Shown: positions 47,184 to 55,502 of the stretch, in pieces | Numbering within the stretch: the first letter of the stretch is position 1 | How the letters are laid out: each line of letters begins with the position of its first letter | DNA from: Cognatundibacterium luofuense | Lineage (GTDB): Bacteria; Pseudomonadota; Gammaproteobacteria; Burkholderiales; Burkholderiaceae_D | Length of the DNA: 64,000 nt | Assembly: GCF_018139685.1 (NCBI RefSeq) | Contig: NZ_JAGSPN010000005.1 | Coordinates: 215,713-279,712, forward strand | Direction of reading: 5' to 3' | Program-made: the position numbers and the translations under genes | The notes under the pieces: model-generated | What the model was told of the DNA's origin: nothing | Databases searched by the model: none | What the model saw: only the letters and a program-made list of their open reading frames with translations

Positions 47184-48989
47184 ATGCCCTACCAAAGCAC
47201 ACACAATTATTCAACAAACTGGTTGCACCTAAGAAATATTCTGGGTGCGTATCCTATCTTCGAGCGTAACTCTGATATCCATTCGCTCAAAGAACATCTC
47301 CATGCAAATGCAATGGCAGTATTTCTGGCACGAGCAACTTTGGCCACTCCAGTCCTTGACAGAAAAACTGTCGCCGAAGTGCTTTCTGGGCAGCTTAAAT
47401 GGCCAACCTCGACCAACGTTAGCCATTTCAAGGGTGCAACTATCCCCCTCTCATTCTTGGAAGACAATGGCTTCGTGAGTTTTTATGCGGGGTGGCTAAA
47501 CGTACATTGTTGCACACCAAAGAACTTGGAAAGCCTCCATCCGAGCCTGGTTCCATTGATTGAAGCCATTAATCATTTAAAAGACATACTCTACGGCAGG
47601 AACGGCTACATTAAGGCACACTATATTTGCAAAGCACAAGACTTTGAAGAATCGTTGTCAAATCTGTTTGGGGGAGTCTCTGCAATCGAGCTCCTTCCAA
47701 TTCTTCACCTTGAGAACGGTTACTATCATTTTCCGCCAGGCAAAGAAAATTTCAATCCATTGGTAAGTACGTACCTGTGGAACGAATTCAACAAAATGGA
47801 TCCTGTACAAGCATTCAAGAACTGGATCACTTGCTTGCGAGTGAACTGTGAAAGTGCGATTCCAGTTTTATTTGAATTGGATAAAAACAAGGAGCGCACC
47901 GACTTTAACGAGCAGTTAGCTGCTTGGGTTGCCAACGATAGTGCACTTCAACAAACAGTCACTGTCCTACAAAAACAATCTCAGAACGAGCAAGCGTTTC
48001 AGCATATTGTGAGCCCCGTTTTAACGAGATTTAATATTAATATTAACATTAATAGCGATAGGGTAACCGATCCTTCTGATGCTTCCGAAACTATTGATCT
48101 GGAAAAGCACACGCTTAATACGCTGAGTTCAGCTTATTTTCTAAAAGATGTAGACGGTCTAAGCAATTTGCATAGCGTTAAAGTATCGTCTCGGTCTCAC
48201 TGGCGCGAGCCAAATCTTTTTTATACGTGGCTTTTAGCAGCGACTGTGGAAGCGAGTATACACGTCGACGGCCAGACGCTCGTGTCTTCAGGTTATCCTG
48301 AAGCGATACTTGAGTTAGCCATGTCTCGGCCAGTGCTTAAACATATGTTGCTCAACGCTTTGCCTAGTTATGAAAGTGCCGGCTACAAGATATTTCTTCT
48401 TTCCAGGCCTGCGACCTGCAATGTCGCCCTCTTCTATCTTACTCAGCGACTTCTTTTACGACGTAACCGAAACGACTCACCAGCTATGCAATTGATTGAA
48501 AAAGGTTTCTCGCAGATGGTCCGCGACGAATATCTTCGAACGATCGAGGCTGCGCAAGATGTTGGCGAACTCTTGCTGGAAATAGTTGAATCCTTGAGTG
48601 AAGAGATAAATTTTCGAGCTTCCGACTTCTCCCAAAGTCCAGAATATCGAATATTGATCGATATCCTAGATAACTTGAACTATAAACATGTGACTGATCT
48701 TTCGCATTCGCTTGATAACCTTATTTCCCAAGCCAACGAAGATTCGAGTAAGCAACCTAAACATCATTATTTTTATTTATTGGGCTTCTGGTTAATTGAC
48801 CGTCTCGACAATGCGGGAATTGATTCCACAGGTTCACTAAGCAAGTCTATAAAAGATGCGATCTTCAACCTCTACGAATCTGAATTTAATGACAATCTCA
48901 CTGGGAAATATCAGACTCTTGAGCCATCGGCTTTCTTTTCCACGCTACCGTGGCATAAGCTTTTTCTGACAGATAATGTGGGTCTGTAA
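47184..48989 (+). CDS. unknown cargo protein, C-terminus cut off by an IS element
   Basis: The protein has 601 residues and no family is recognised. It is mainly helical with no Walker, nuclease or membrane signature that I can see. The last sense codon and the TAA stop (48984-48989) lie within the terminal inverted repeat of the IS3-family element that starts at 48985, so the true C-terminus is missing. It points toward the CHAT-protease gene on the same strand beyond the IS, so the two may once have formed one operon. The start at 47184 is the first ATG of the frame; a clear ribosome site is not visible. Confidence 0.65.
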   Translation: MPYQSTHNYSTNWLHLRNILGAYPIFERNSDIHSLKEHLHANAMAVFLARATLATPVLDRKTVAEVLSGQLKWPTSTNVSHFKGATIPLSFLEDNGFVSFYAGWLNVHCCTPKNLESLHPSLVPLIEAINHLKDILYGRNGYIKAHYICKAQDFEESLSNLFGGVSAIELLPILHLENGYYHFPPGKENFNPLVSTYLWNEFNKMDPVQAFKNWITCLRVNCESAIPVLFELDKNKERTDFNEQLAAWVANDSALQQTVTVLQKQSQNEQAFQHIVSPVLTRFNINININSDRVTDPSDASETIDLEKHTLNTLSSAYFLKDVDGLSNLHSVKVSSRSHWREPNLFYTWLLAATVEASIHVDGQTLVSSGYPEAILELAMSRPVLKHMLLNALPSYESAGYKIFLLSRPATCNVALFYLTQRLLLRRNRNDSPAMQLIEKGFSQMVRDEYLRTIEAAQDVGELLLEIVESLSEEINFRASDFSQSPEYRILIDILDNLNYKHVTDLSHSLDNLISQANEDSSKQPKHHYFYLLGFWLIDRLDNAGIDSTGSLSKSIKDAIFNLYESEFNDNLTGKYQTLEPSAFFSTLPWHKLFLTDNVGL

Positions 48990-49000
48990 ACCTCCCCTAA

Positions 49001-49807
49001 TCAGTGCCAGGTATTACCAGAGTTTTGAGGCTGATGGAAAAGTCGGTATTCAACAGGTGTCATCCCGTTGAGTGAATCATGCGGGCATTGCTCGTTGTAA
49101 TCGGTCATCCATTGTTCCGTTCGCTCTTTCACCTCCTGTAAACTCCTGAACACGTACATATCCAGCACACCTTGCCGGTAACTACGGTTAAAACGTTCAA
49201 TGAAGCCATTTTGCATCGGCCTGCCCGGCTCAATAAATTCCAGATGAATCCCATGCTTTTGCGCCCAGTCCGCAAGGCTTGCTGATATAAATTCCGGCCC
49301 GTTATCCGTTCGGATTTGCGCCGGAAATCCGCGCCAGGCCACAATACGCTCCAGCACACGAATCACACGCGATGCAGGTAAATTCAGATCAATTTCAATC
49401 GCCAGTACTTCACGATTAAAATCATCCACCACATTCAGCGTACGGAAGCGTCTGCCGCACCATAGTGCATCGCTCATAAAATCAATCGACCAGCTTTTGT
49501 TTACCTCGTCAGGTACCGCTAGTGGCTGGGGGTATCGGCTGGGTAATCGTTTCTTCCCAATGCGCCGGAGATTCATTTTTAGCTGGCAATACACGCGATA
49601 TACCTTTTTATGATTCCAGCAATGACCACGTCGTCTGAGTAGTTGAAAGTACTTCCCGAATCCCCGTTCCGGAAATCGTTCGGCCAGCTCTTGTAAAGCG
49701 GTGATGATGTCGTCATCCGTCACGTACTTCGGCTGGTAATTCAAGGTAGAGCGCGAGAGCGCCATCGCTTTACACGCCTGGCGCTGACTCAAACCAACCT
49801 CCTGCAA
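49001..49807 (-). CDS. IS3-family transposase OrfB (DDE integrase core)
   Basis: This is the catalytic part of the transposase: SWSIDFMSDALW (first Asp), VVDDFNREVLAIEIDLNLP, IRTDNGPEFIS (second Asp) and GRPMQNGFIERFNRSYR (Glu), with the C-terminal CPHDSLNGMTPVEYR. The frame is open further up to the end of OrfA (reading ALTPDQKRDYVRQLQEVG). It is most likely made as an OrfAB fusion through -1 slippage at the heptamer T-TTA-AAG (complement of 49846-49852). Confidence 0.9.
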   Translation of the reverse strand: MQEVGLSQRQACKAMALSRSTLNYQPKYVTDDDIITALQELAERFPERGFGKYFQLLRRRGHCWNHKKVYRVYCQLKMNLRRIGKKRLPSRYPQPLAVPDEVNKSWSIDFMSDALWCGRRFRTLNVVDDFNREVLAIEIDLNLPASRVIRVLERIVAWRGFPAQIRTDNGPEFISASLADWAQKHGIHLEFIEPGRPMQNGFIERFNRSYRQGVLDMYVFRSLQEVKERTEQWMTDYNEQCPHDSLNGMTPVEYRLFHQPQNSGNTWH

Positions 49808-49839
49808 CTGCCTGACGTAATCTCGCTTCTGGTCCGGGG

Positions 49840-50106
49840 TCAGCGCTTTAAACCGATCACCTCTTTAAATGCATGATTCTCCAGTGACAGGTCAGCAACC
49901 ATCATTTTGAGTTTGCGATTTTCCTCTTCGAGGTCTTTCAGGCGCTTGATATCTGCTGCCTCCATACCACCATATTTCGATTTCCACTGATAGTACGTAG
50001 CTTCGGAAACGCTGTGCTCACGGCAAACATCTTTCACTAAACGGCCCGCTTCGACGGACTTCAGAATTCCGATGATTTGTGTTTCGGTAAATCGGCTCTT
50101 ACGCAT
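49840..50106 (-). CDS. IS3-family transposase OrfA (helix-turn-helix, leucine zipper)
   Basis: The product has 88 residues. The helix-turn-helix FTETQIIGILKSVEAGRLVK, VCREHSVSEATYYQWKSKYGG is followed by a heptad-repeat coiled coil LKDLEEENRKLKMMVADL. It provides DNA binding and multimerisation. The TTTAAAG slippery site lies 4 bp before its TGA. Confidence 0.93.
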   Translation of the reverse strand: MRKSRFTETQIIGILKSVEAGRLVKDVCREHSVSEATYYQWKSKYGGMEAADIKRLKDLEEENRKLKMMVADLSLENHAFKEVIGLKR

Positions 50107-50275
50107 TTGTGCTCTCCTTTGGCATCTCAGTTTGCCTCAAGAACTCTGGTTATGCATGGTTCGATTTTACGGGAGGGTTACACTTGCTGTTACTGCCGCT
50201 AACAAAAAGATAAAGAGATAGCTATTCTGTACGCTTTTGCGTGATATATGAGCCCTAAATCTCAAGGAAAGATAC

Positions 50276-53200
50276 ATGAGCGAACAAGTTTCTACTGCTG
50301 ATCTCGACTTACAAGGTTTCAACCCTTACACATTATTCGGAGATGGTTTTGAGCTAGGCAGTGTGGATCTAATTCAGGGAGGCTCATTCCGAGAAGTTAT
50401 TGGACGAGGTGTTGTAGCTTTGCTTCTGAATGCGAAGAATAGGGATGGTGAACAAGCTTTCGGAAGGGCGGTGATAGTTCTTCCGCCAAAAATTGTAACT
50501 AAGCACACAAAGGAGTCTGTGTTCGACGCGTTGGCTCATGCGATCAAAGACCTTCGTGGTGTTGAGCTTGACGAACAAGAAAAGCCAATTCTCCGTCGGC
50601 GTGTGCAGGTCGTAAATAGTCCATCACTCGAAGTCACTGATCTGTTCTGTACAGTGAAGGAGCAAGTGGGGCGGTGTCTTATTGTGATCGCGGACGCGAG
50701 CCAGTATCGCAATACTTCGCTCGTCTTAGCTGCAGCCTTTGGCACCTCTGCTGTTCGGATGAGTGAAGATCGGTGGGTACCTCACGTAGCTTCGATTTGC
50801 CAGCAGCTTGTTCCAATCGTGAAAGAGCTTGAAGGGTATGGGCTGATTCATGTCCAGGAAATTCCAGCTCAAAAGTCCAGCAATGTGGAATTGCTGATTT
50901 CGATAGACGATTGCTATGTAGCATCCTTGGGTTATGAGATGGATCCCGAAGAGATTATAACTTCTCGCGCACAATTATGGCGGTTCATGGTTCTTCAAGG
51001 GCGACTGCAGGAAGTCGTAACAGAAATTGAGGAGTTAGCATTGCCCGATGGTGTACGACTTCATCTTCTTGTTCAGTTGTTGCAAGGAACTGGAAGGGAT
51101 GAAGAGATGCTCGATGTCATCGCTAAACTAAGGCCATATCTTGCGGGTCTCCCAACTGAGGCGGCTATTCAGGTAGCGAGATTTGTTCAGCAGATGGGAG
51201 ATGATGAGCTAGTAGAGGAGCTGTTACCTGAAACCGCAGACGGTATTAGCAACCAACTTCGGCTTGAGGAAGCTCTCGAACTTTCTACTTATTTAGAAGA
51301 TAACAAACGAATCGCTCTTTTTGATGGGCGACTTACTGAGCTTTTTCCTTACTCAAAACGACTTCGAGAAAATCGGGATCGCCGGTTGTTAATAAATTCT
51401 GGAAATACAAGGTCCGACGAATCACATCTATTCACGACGGCTGGTTTTACTGATCAGCATTTAACGGTGCAAAAAAGACTGTCTGCTTTAGAGCCCGAAT
51501 ACGGAGCTGCTATCGAGGAAGCAGATGGATGGGGGCAGGACTGGTTGGAGCTAACTGTACTTTGTTGTGCGATACATGCACAAAGTTTTGGCAAGCCAAT
51601 AGAAGCTGCTAATACGGCTCGCTTCATTACTTCGTCAGAGCTCTATGGTCGCCAGGCTACTCAAATTCTCCTTTCATCAATCAAGGTAATGCTGCTCAAG
51701 GAGCTTGTTCCTGAAGGTGGGCATGACTACTATCGGAACTTATTCCAGGCGATATTCCGATTCCTCGCTCAGCACCCAGAGGACGATGATGTTCGTTTAA
51801 GACTGCTTATGTTGCTGTCTGTCGAATCTTGTGGGGAAATGGGGATTCCCATAGCTGCGCTCACGTTGCTAGACCTAACCCAGCAAGGGGTGCGCCTAGT
51901 ACCGTCGAGTGTTAATGCCGATGAAGCCCGCTCTTTAGAGATCAATGAGGCTATTGAAACATCAATAAGGAACGGTTTCATGTGGTTAGCTGACATTGGG
52001 GTTGGTGAACCTGGTGTGACAGTTATGCCTCGTGAATTGTTAGTCGCCAATCCTGACGATGTTGTGCAAACTCTTGGTCGTTTTGTGCATCTCACCAGTG
52101 CTCAGAGGGGCGAAAACGTCGATTTGGAGTATATGAGGAAGTTGGTATTGCTTGCGTGTGCCATTTGCCCTCATGCAGGATTGGCATGTAACGAAGATAT
52201 TCGATTAATGAGGCATTTAGCAAGCCAATTCGCAGTAGCAGGACAGTTTCAGCAGGCTCGCAATTTTGCCGAGGCAATCCTACTTATGGGGCGATCTAGT
52301 GCATATCGCCGTCGTCTGGCCTGGCAAGCATTTGGTGACATCTATCATCGTTGTCATAATCATGTTGTTGCACTTGTTGGCTTGGCCTGTGCGCAGGCAG
52401 TTGATGTTGCAGTGGAAAAGGCTGACCTTTGGCACGAAGCCTACTGTATTCATCGCATCCTACGAGATCTAGGACTGTTTGAACTTTCTCGTGCGCTGCT
52501 CCCAACAATGAAAACACTCTTGTCTGATCTCGGGTTTGATGCCACAGAAGACCCGCGCTATATCTGCGCAGATCTAGGGCTCCAACTCATGGAAACTGAT
52601 GGCTCTGCAGTTAAACTGCTTGATGAGCTCCTTGAAAAAATCGCAGAGGCTTGCCGTAAAGAGCTTGGAAACAGGACCAATCTATTTCCTCTCGCGCTTC
52701 TTTTAGGACAGGTTTTCCTCAAGGCCGAAGGTGCAGGGGTAAGCATTTCACAAGACAAACGAGCATTATTGAAAAATGCACTTTTTCAAATTGGCATCAG
52801 TATGGCTGACTTGATACGCACGGTTTCGACCGCAAAGCCTTCCTCGAAGGATGTGTTGGCTATGTTCAATAGCGTGGAGCGTGCTATGTACACGTCAGAC
52901 GTTTCTCGCGATTACACTGTCCTTAAAGTTGCGGCGAGACGGTTATTGGATCTGGAGCAACAAGGTGAGTTAATACCCAACGAAAGTGCATTTGCAACTG
53001 AACTGCTTGCAGATCACACCGTTGCACTAACAGGTAATGTACCTGAGATGACTTTGGAGTGGCCGGTTCGATATGCTACGGAGCTAAATCAGGCAGGCTT
53101 AGATGTAGCCTTCCTCGCTCTGAATTCGCTAGGGGAACTTACGGTTATACATGTAAGTGATGGACAGGCCAAGTTAATAGTACAGCCCAGGCTTGAGCAA

Positions 53201-54148
53201 AATTTTCGGAGTCGCTTAAGAAGCTGGTTACAGGATTACCCCAAAACCTATGGCTGTATCGACAGTAGCGAAGGAAATAATATTTTTTTCACAACGATGG
53301 AAGAGCTCAATGTTCGCCTGCCGTTATCAGATAGGCTCGTTTTGGTTGCAGAACCATTTTTGCAGCAACTTACTGCCAATCTTGTAGTCGTGCAACCTGA
53401 AGACGGGACATTTGGATACTTTGCGGGTATGAAAACTGCTATTGGTATTGTTCCTTCGTTAAGTTGGCTATCAACTGTCAATGTCGCCAAACGCAGCGGT
53501 TTAACTCTCTACAAGGCATGGATATCGGCTGCAGCAAATTCAGCGTCTGGAGAATCATTAGAAGTTACAAATGAATATGGAGTTTACCAAGAACAACCTG
53601 AACGGGAGTCTACTCTTGATATTGCGCTCAGACGTCTCAGTGGATGCTTCGAGGAATTCGGCTTCGTTGTGGATACCGGACGCAAACTGCCAAAAAACAT
53701 GAAAGATGCAGGTTTGGTTGTAGTGACGGCCCATGGTGGTTTGGACAAAGAGGGTCGCTACTTGCGCAGCATCCGTGATGATGAAAATCTTTTCGAAGCT
53801 CCCTCGGCTCTAGCCACAGCCTTAGCGGGAGTTGAGCTAGTTATCTTGTTTGTTTGTAGTGGTGGCCGCATTGATAAAAATCCTTGGGACAATTCAACAA
53901 TCAGTCTTCCTAAGCAATTGCTAAACAATGGCTGCCGTGCAGTCATTGCATCACCTTGGCCGCTTAATGTTATGGTAACGTACAACTGGCTTGCCCCCTT
54001 TTTGAGGGAGTGGGAAGCTGGAGCTACTGTCCTAGATGCAACAAAGAAAGCAAATGATATGGTCGCACAGCGCCTAGGCGACGTTCCGCAGTATTCCTTG
54101 GCAATGCGTGTTTATGGAGATGTCTTGCTAGCAAAGAGTGGAACCTGA
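50276..54148 (+). CDS. large CHAT-domain protease with helical repeat sensor region
   Basis: This protein has 1290 residues. The C-terminal CHAT (caspase-like) domain spans about residues 1080-1290, with the catalytic His in VVVTAHGGLDKEG and Cys in LVILFVCSGGRID. SLPKQLLNNGCRAVIASPWPLN follows, the usual end of CHAT cores. The middle 750 residues are degenerate TPR-like helical pairs. The first about 230 residues form an alpha/beta region (GGSFREVIGRGVVALLLNAKN). CHAT proteases serve as cleavage-activated effectors in several bacterial immune systems. The start at 50276 follows AAGGAAA. Partner and trigger are unknown. The truncated 601-aa gene before the IS is the obvious candidate partner. 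Confidence 0.82.
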   Translation: MSEQVSTADLDLQGFNPYTLFGDGFELGSVDLIQGGSFREVIGRGVVALLLNAKNRDGEQAFGRAVIVLPPKIVTKHTKESVFDALAHAIKDLRGVELDEQEKPILRRRVQVVNSPSLEVTDLFCTVKEQVGRCLIVIADASQYRNTSLVLAAAFGTSAVRMSEDRWVPHVASICQQLVPIVKELEGYGLIHVQEIPAQKSSNVELLISIDDCYVASLGYEMDPEEIITSRAQLWRFMVLQGRLQEVVTEIEELALPDGVRLHLLVQLLQGTGRDEEMLDVIAKLRPYLAGLPTEAAIQVARFVQQMGDDELVEELLPETADGISNQLRLEEALELSTYLEDNKRIALFDGRLTELFPYSKRLRENRDRRLLINSGNTRSDESHLFTTAGFTDQHLTVQKRLSALEPEYGAAIEEADGWGQDWLELTVLCCAIHAQSFGKPIEAANTARFITSSELYGRQATQILLSSIKVMLLKELVPEGGHDYYRNLFQAIFRFLAQHPEDDDVRLRLLMLLSVESCGEMGIPIAALTLLDLTQQGVRLVPSSVNADEARSLEINEAIETSIRNGFMWLADIGVGEPGVTVMPRELLVANPDDVVQTLGRFVHLTSAQRGENVDLEYMRKLVLLACAICPHAGLACNEDIRLMRHLASQFAVAGQFQQARNFAEAILLMGRSSAYRRRLAWQAFGDIYHRCHNHVVALVGLACAQAVDVAVEKADLWHEAYCIHRILRDLGLFELSRALLPTMKTLLSDLGFDATEDPRYICADLGLQLMETDGSAVKLLDELLEKIAEACRKELGNRTNLFPLALLLGQVFLKAEGAGVSISQDKRALLKNALFQIGISMADLIRTVSTAKPSSKDVLAMFNSVERAMYTSDVSRDYTVLKVAARRLLDLEQQGELIPNESAFATELLADHTVALTGNVPEMTLEWPVRYATELNQAGLDVAFLALNSLGELTVIHVSDGQAKLIVQPRLEQNFRSRLRSWLQDYPKTYGCIDSSEGNNIFFTTMEELNVRLPLSDRLVLVAEPFLQQLTANLVVVQPEDGTFGYFAGMKTAIGIVPSLSWLSTVNVAKRSGLTLYKAWISAAANSASGESLEVTNEYGVYQEQPERESTLDIALRRLSGCFEEFGFVVDTGRKLPKNMKDAGLVVVTAHGGLDKEGRYLRSIRDDENLFEAPSALATALAGVELVILFVCSGGRIDKNPWDNSTISLPKQLLNNGCRAVIASPWPLNVMVTYNWLAPFLREWEAGATVLDATKKANDMVAQRLGDVPQYSLAMRVYGDVLLAKSGT

Positions 54149-54624
54149 AACCAAGCTTAAATAGGCCAGTACTTGAGAATGTTTAGTTGTGAATTCTATA
54201 TCGTTAGAATTGAGAAACAAGCTATTTCATTATTAGAGTCGGGGATAGCCCTGTATTTCAGCATCTATGCCCTGCTTGGTCGTCTGATAAGACATCATTT
54301 CTGAAATTTGCATTGAAAAGCAAAGACAATTAGCTTAAGTCTTGTGGCGTCAAACAGATATTTTGTATCGTGATTGCCATAAATAAGCCAAAGTACAACG
54401 TACTCTAAAATATAGTCGAACCTAAGGTTCTGAGTTGAATAACGCAGCCACTCATGGCCGGACAGGCTACTCGTACTTTGATTGACCATTATGATGATAG
54501 AACTTTTATAGTAGATACTCCGTTATTATGCAGATTTGGCTTTAAGGGAGAATCTCACTCAATGCTTACTAATATCTTATCCGATGCTTCCCACAACCCG
54601 CAAAGCCTTATTTAGCAATGCTGG
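54149..54624. other. non-coding right-end segment of the transposon
   Basis: No gene is visible in about 480 bp after the CHAT gene. Near its right edge are copies of the terminal motif (GTGAGATT-like sequence, read inward, at about 54555-54570) and the TGGGAAGCATC motif shared with the left end, likely TnsB-binding repeats. Confidence 0.5.
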
Positions 54625-54651
54625 AAATCTCACTTTATGTGTCCTGCTACA
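54625..54651 (-). repeat. Tn7-like right terminal inverted repeat
   Basis: Read inward it starts TGTAGCAGGACACATAAAGT and continues GAGATTT, matching 22 of 27 positions of the left end. Confidence 0.85.
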
Positions 54652-54656
54652 GCGCT
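54652..54656. repeat. target-site duplication GCGCT, distal copy
   Basis: It directly follows the terminal ACA of the transposon and equals 30295-30299. Confidence 0.9.
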
Positions 54657-54724
54657 TTTGCTGAAGTTATTTTTCAGTTTGAAATACAAAAATGGCCTCC
54701 GACTGGCGGCCATTTTTACATCTG
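54652..54724 (+). terminator. original post-gyrB terminator, now separated from gyrB by the transposon
   Basis: The sequence GCGCTTTTGCTGAAGTTATT.. ends with the hairpin AAAAATGGC-CTCCGACTGGCG-GCCATTTTT. The same 73 bp recur at 55411-55483 with only about four differences, directly after the gyrB remnant. Confidence 0.75.
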
Positions 54725-54747
54725 TCGATTTCTGAACTCAGATAAAT

Positions 54748-55209
54748 ATGAGCTACACACTACAAGCGTTCATTGCAAAAACTGGCGTATTCCCTTCACC
54801 AATACCAGACGGTTTGCATCAAGTGCAATTACCACAGGATATGGCACTCATACCGCTCGATACGAACCAGCGTTTGAAACTTGATATTGAGTTTTGTCCC
54901 CTAACGGATGGCGGCGCAACTGAACTAACTGCGCCATTAAGAGCACTGGCGAGCAAACTTAGCCAAAACGGACATATTGCCTATATCGAAGCAGAAATTT
55001 TCGGCGGCACCGGAATACAAGCCTCACAACAATTTTCGCATGGCAAAGCAATTACAACGATTGCCATCGAAATCAACGCGATTAACGTCGCCCTGAAATC
55101 GCTAGGGGTATCACAAGCTCATGCGAGTGATGAATTTGATGCAATTGGACTAGGCATTCACCGTGATACAGATCAGTGGATAAAAGGTCATTCTCAGAAA
55201 AACACATAA
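54748..55209 (+). CDS. hypothetical protein, 153 aa
   Basis: No family is recognised. The sequence is of mixed alpha/beta type (LRALASKLSQNGHIAYIEAEIFGGTGIQASQQFSHGKA) with many polar residues. It resembles small immunity-type or accessory proteins only in size and position. It lies between the transposon's right end and the second gyrB 3' fragment, so it belongs to an older insertion at the same site. There is no clear ribosome site before the ATG. Confidence 0.6.
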   Translation: MSYTLQAFIAKTGVFPSPIPDGLHQVQLPQDMALIPLDTNQRLKLDIEFCPLTDGGATELTAPLRALASKLSQNGHIAYIEAEIFGGTGIQASQQFSHGKAITTIAIEINAINVALKSLGVSQAHASDEFDAIGLGIHRDTDQWIKGHSQKNT

Positions 55210-55250
55210 ACGCTTCTCAATAGAAACCAAAACTAAATGGTCGCACTTGG

Positions 55251-55409
55251 TGACTACCTTGGTTCCCGAAGTTCTTCGACTGCTAAAAGTACAGATCGAA
55301 AACTTGATCGCTGCCGATCAGATCTCCCCACTAATGGGCAATGACGTACAACCATGCCCGGTGTTTATTGAGGGCGAATGCGCTGCGCGCTGGTAACAGC
55401 GACGTTTGA
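55251..55409 (+). pseudogene. diverged fragment of the gyrB 3' end
   Basis: Translated, it gives [26 protein letters not shown] and FIEGE, matching Gyr[27 protein letters not shown] and FIEG. A one-base insertion after FIEG shifts the frame; with it removed the end reads [11 protein letters not shown]-stop. The last about 45 bp through TGATGCGCT are nearly identical to gyrB, while upstream codons differ at many positions. No other gyrB sequence precedes it. Confidence 0.88.
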
Positions 55410-55410
55410 T

Positions 55411-55483
55411 GCGCTTTTGCTGAAGTTATTTTTCAATTTGAAATACGAAAATGGCCTCCGACTGGAAGCCATTTTTACATCTA
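55411..55483 (+). terminator. second copy of the post-gyrB terminator
   Basis: It begins GCGCTTTTGCTGAAG, 1 bp after the TGA of the gyrB fragment, and contains the hairpin around AAAATGGC / GCCATTTTT. It shows the undisturbed gyrB-terminator junction that the Tn7-like element splits at 30299/54652. Confidence 0.75.
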
Positions 55484-55502
55484 CAATTTTCTCGCAATCA
55501 AT

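Larger units (their letters stand above)
48985..50182 (-). mobile_element. IS3-family insertion sequence (IS407-like), 1198 bp
   Basis: Terminal inverted repeats TGTAAACCTCCCCTAA (left) and TGTAACCCTCCCGTAA (right, reverse complement) bound two overlapping transposase frames. Flanking tetranucleotides GGTC and CTTG do not match, so no target duplication is seen. This suggests a deletion or recombination after insertion. The backbone-like base composition differs from the surrounding AT-rich cargo. Confidence 0.9.
30300..54651. mobile_element. Tn7-like transposon inserted at the gyrB 3' end (24,352 bp)
   Basis: The left end starts TGTAGCGGGA and the right end, read inward, starts TGTAGCAGGA. 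Both begin with the TGT trinucleotide of the Tn7 superfamily, and 22 of the first 27 positions match. The element is flanked by 5-bp GCGCT duplications. Inside is a complete tnsA-tnsB-tnsC-tniQ operon (41189-46822). The gyrB-proximal end is the tnsA side, as in Tn7 at glmS. Cargo comprises Hachiman (hamAB), an SMC-like ATPase, small unknown genes, a truncated 601-aa gene, an IS3-family insertion and a CHAT-protease gene. Codon and base use are visibly more AT-rich than the backbone. Target choice by TniQ at gyrB is inferred from the exact junctions. Confidence 0.92.

Noticed and set aside
30300-54651. CRISPR-associated Tn7-like element
   Set aside because: No cas genes and no repeat-spacer array are present; TniQ is long and TnsD-like.
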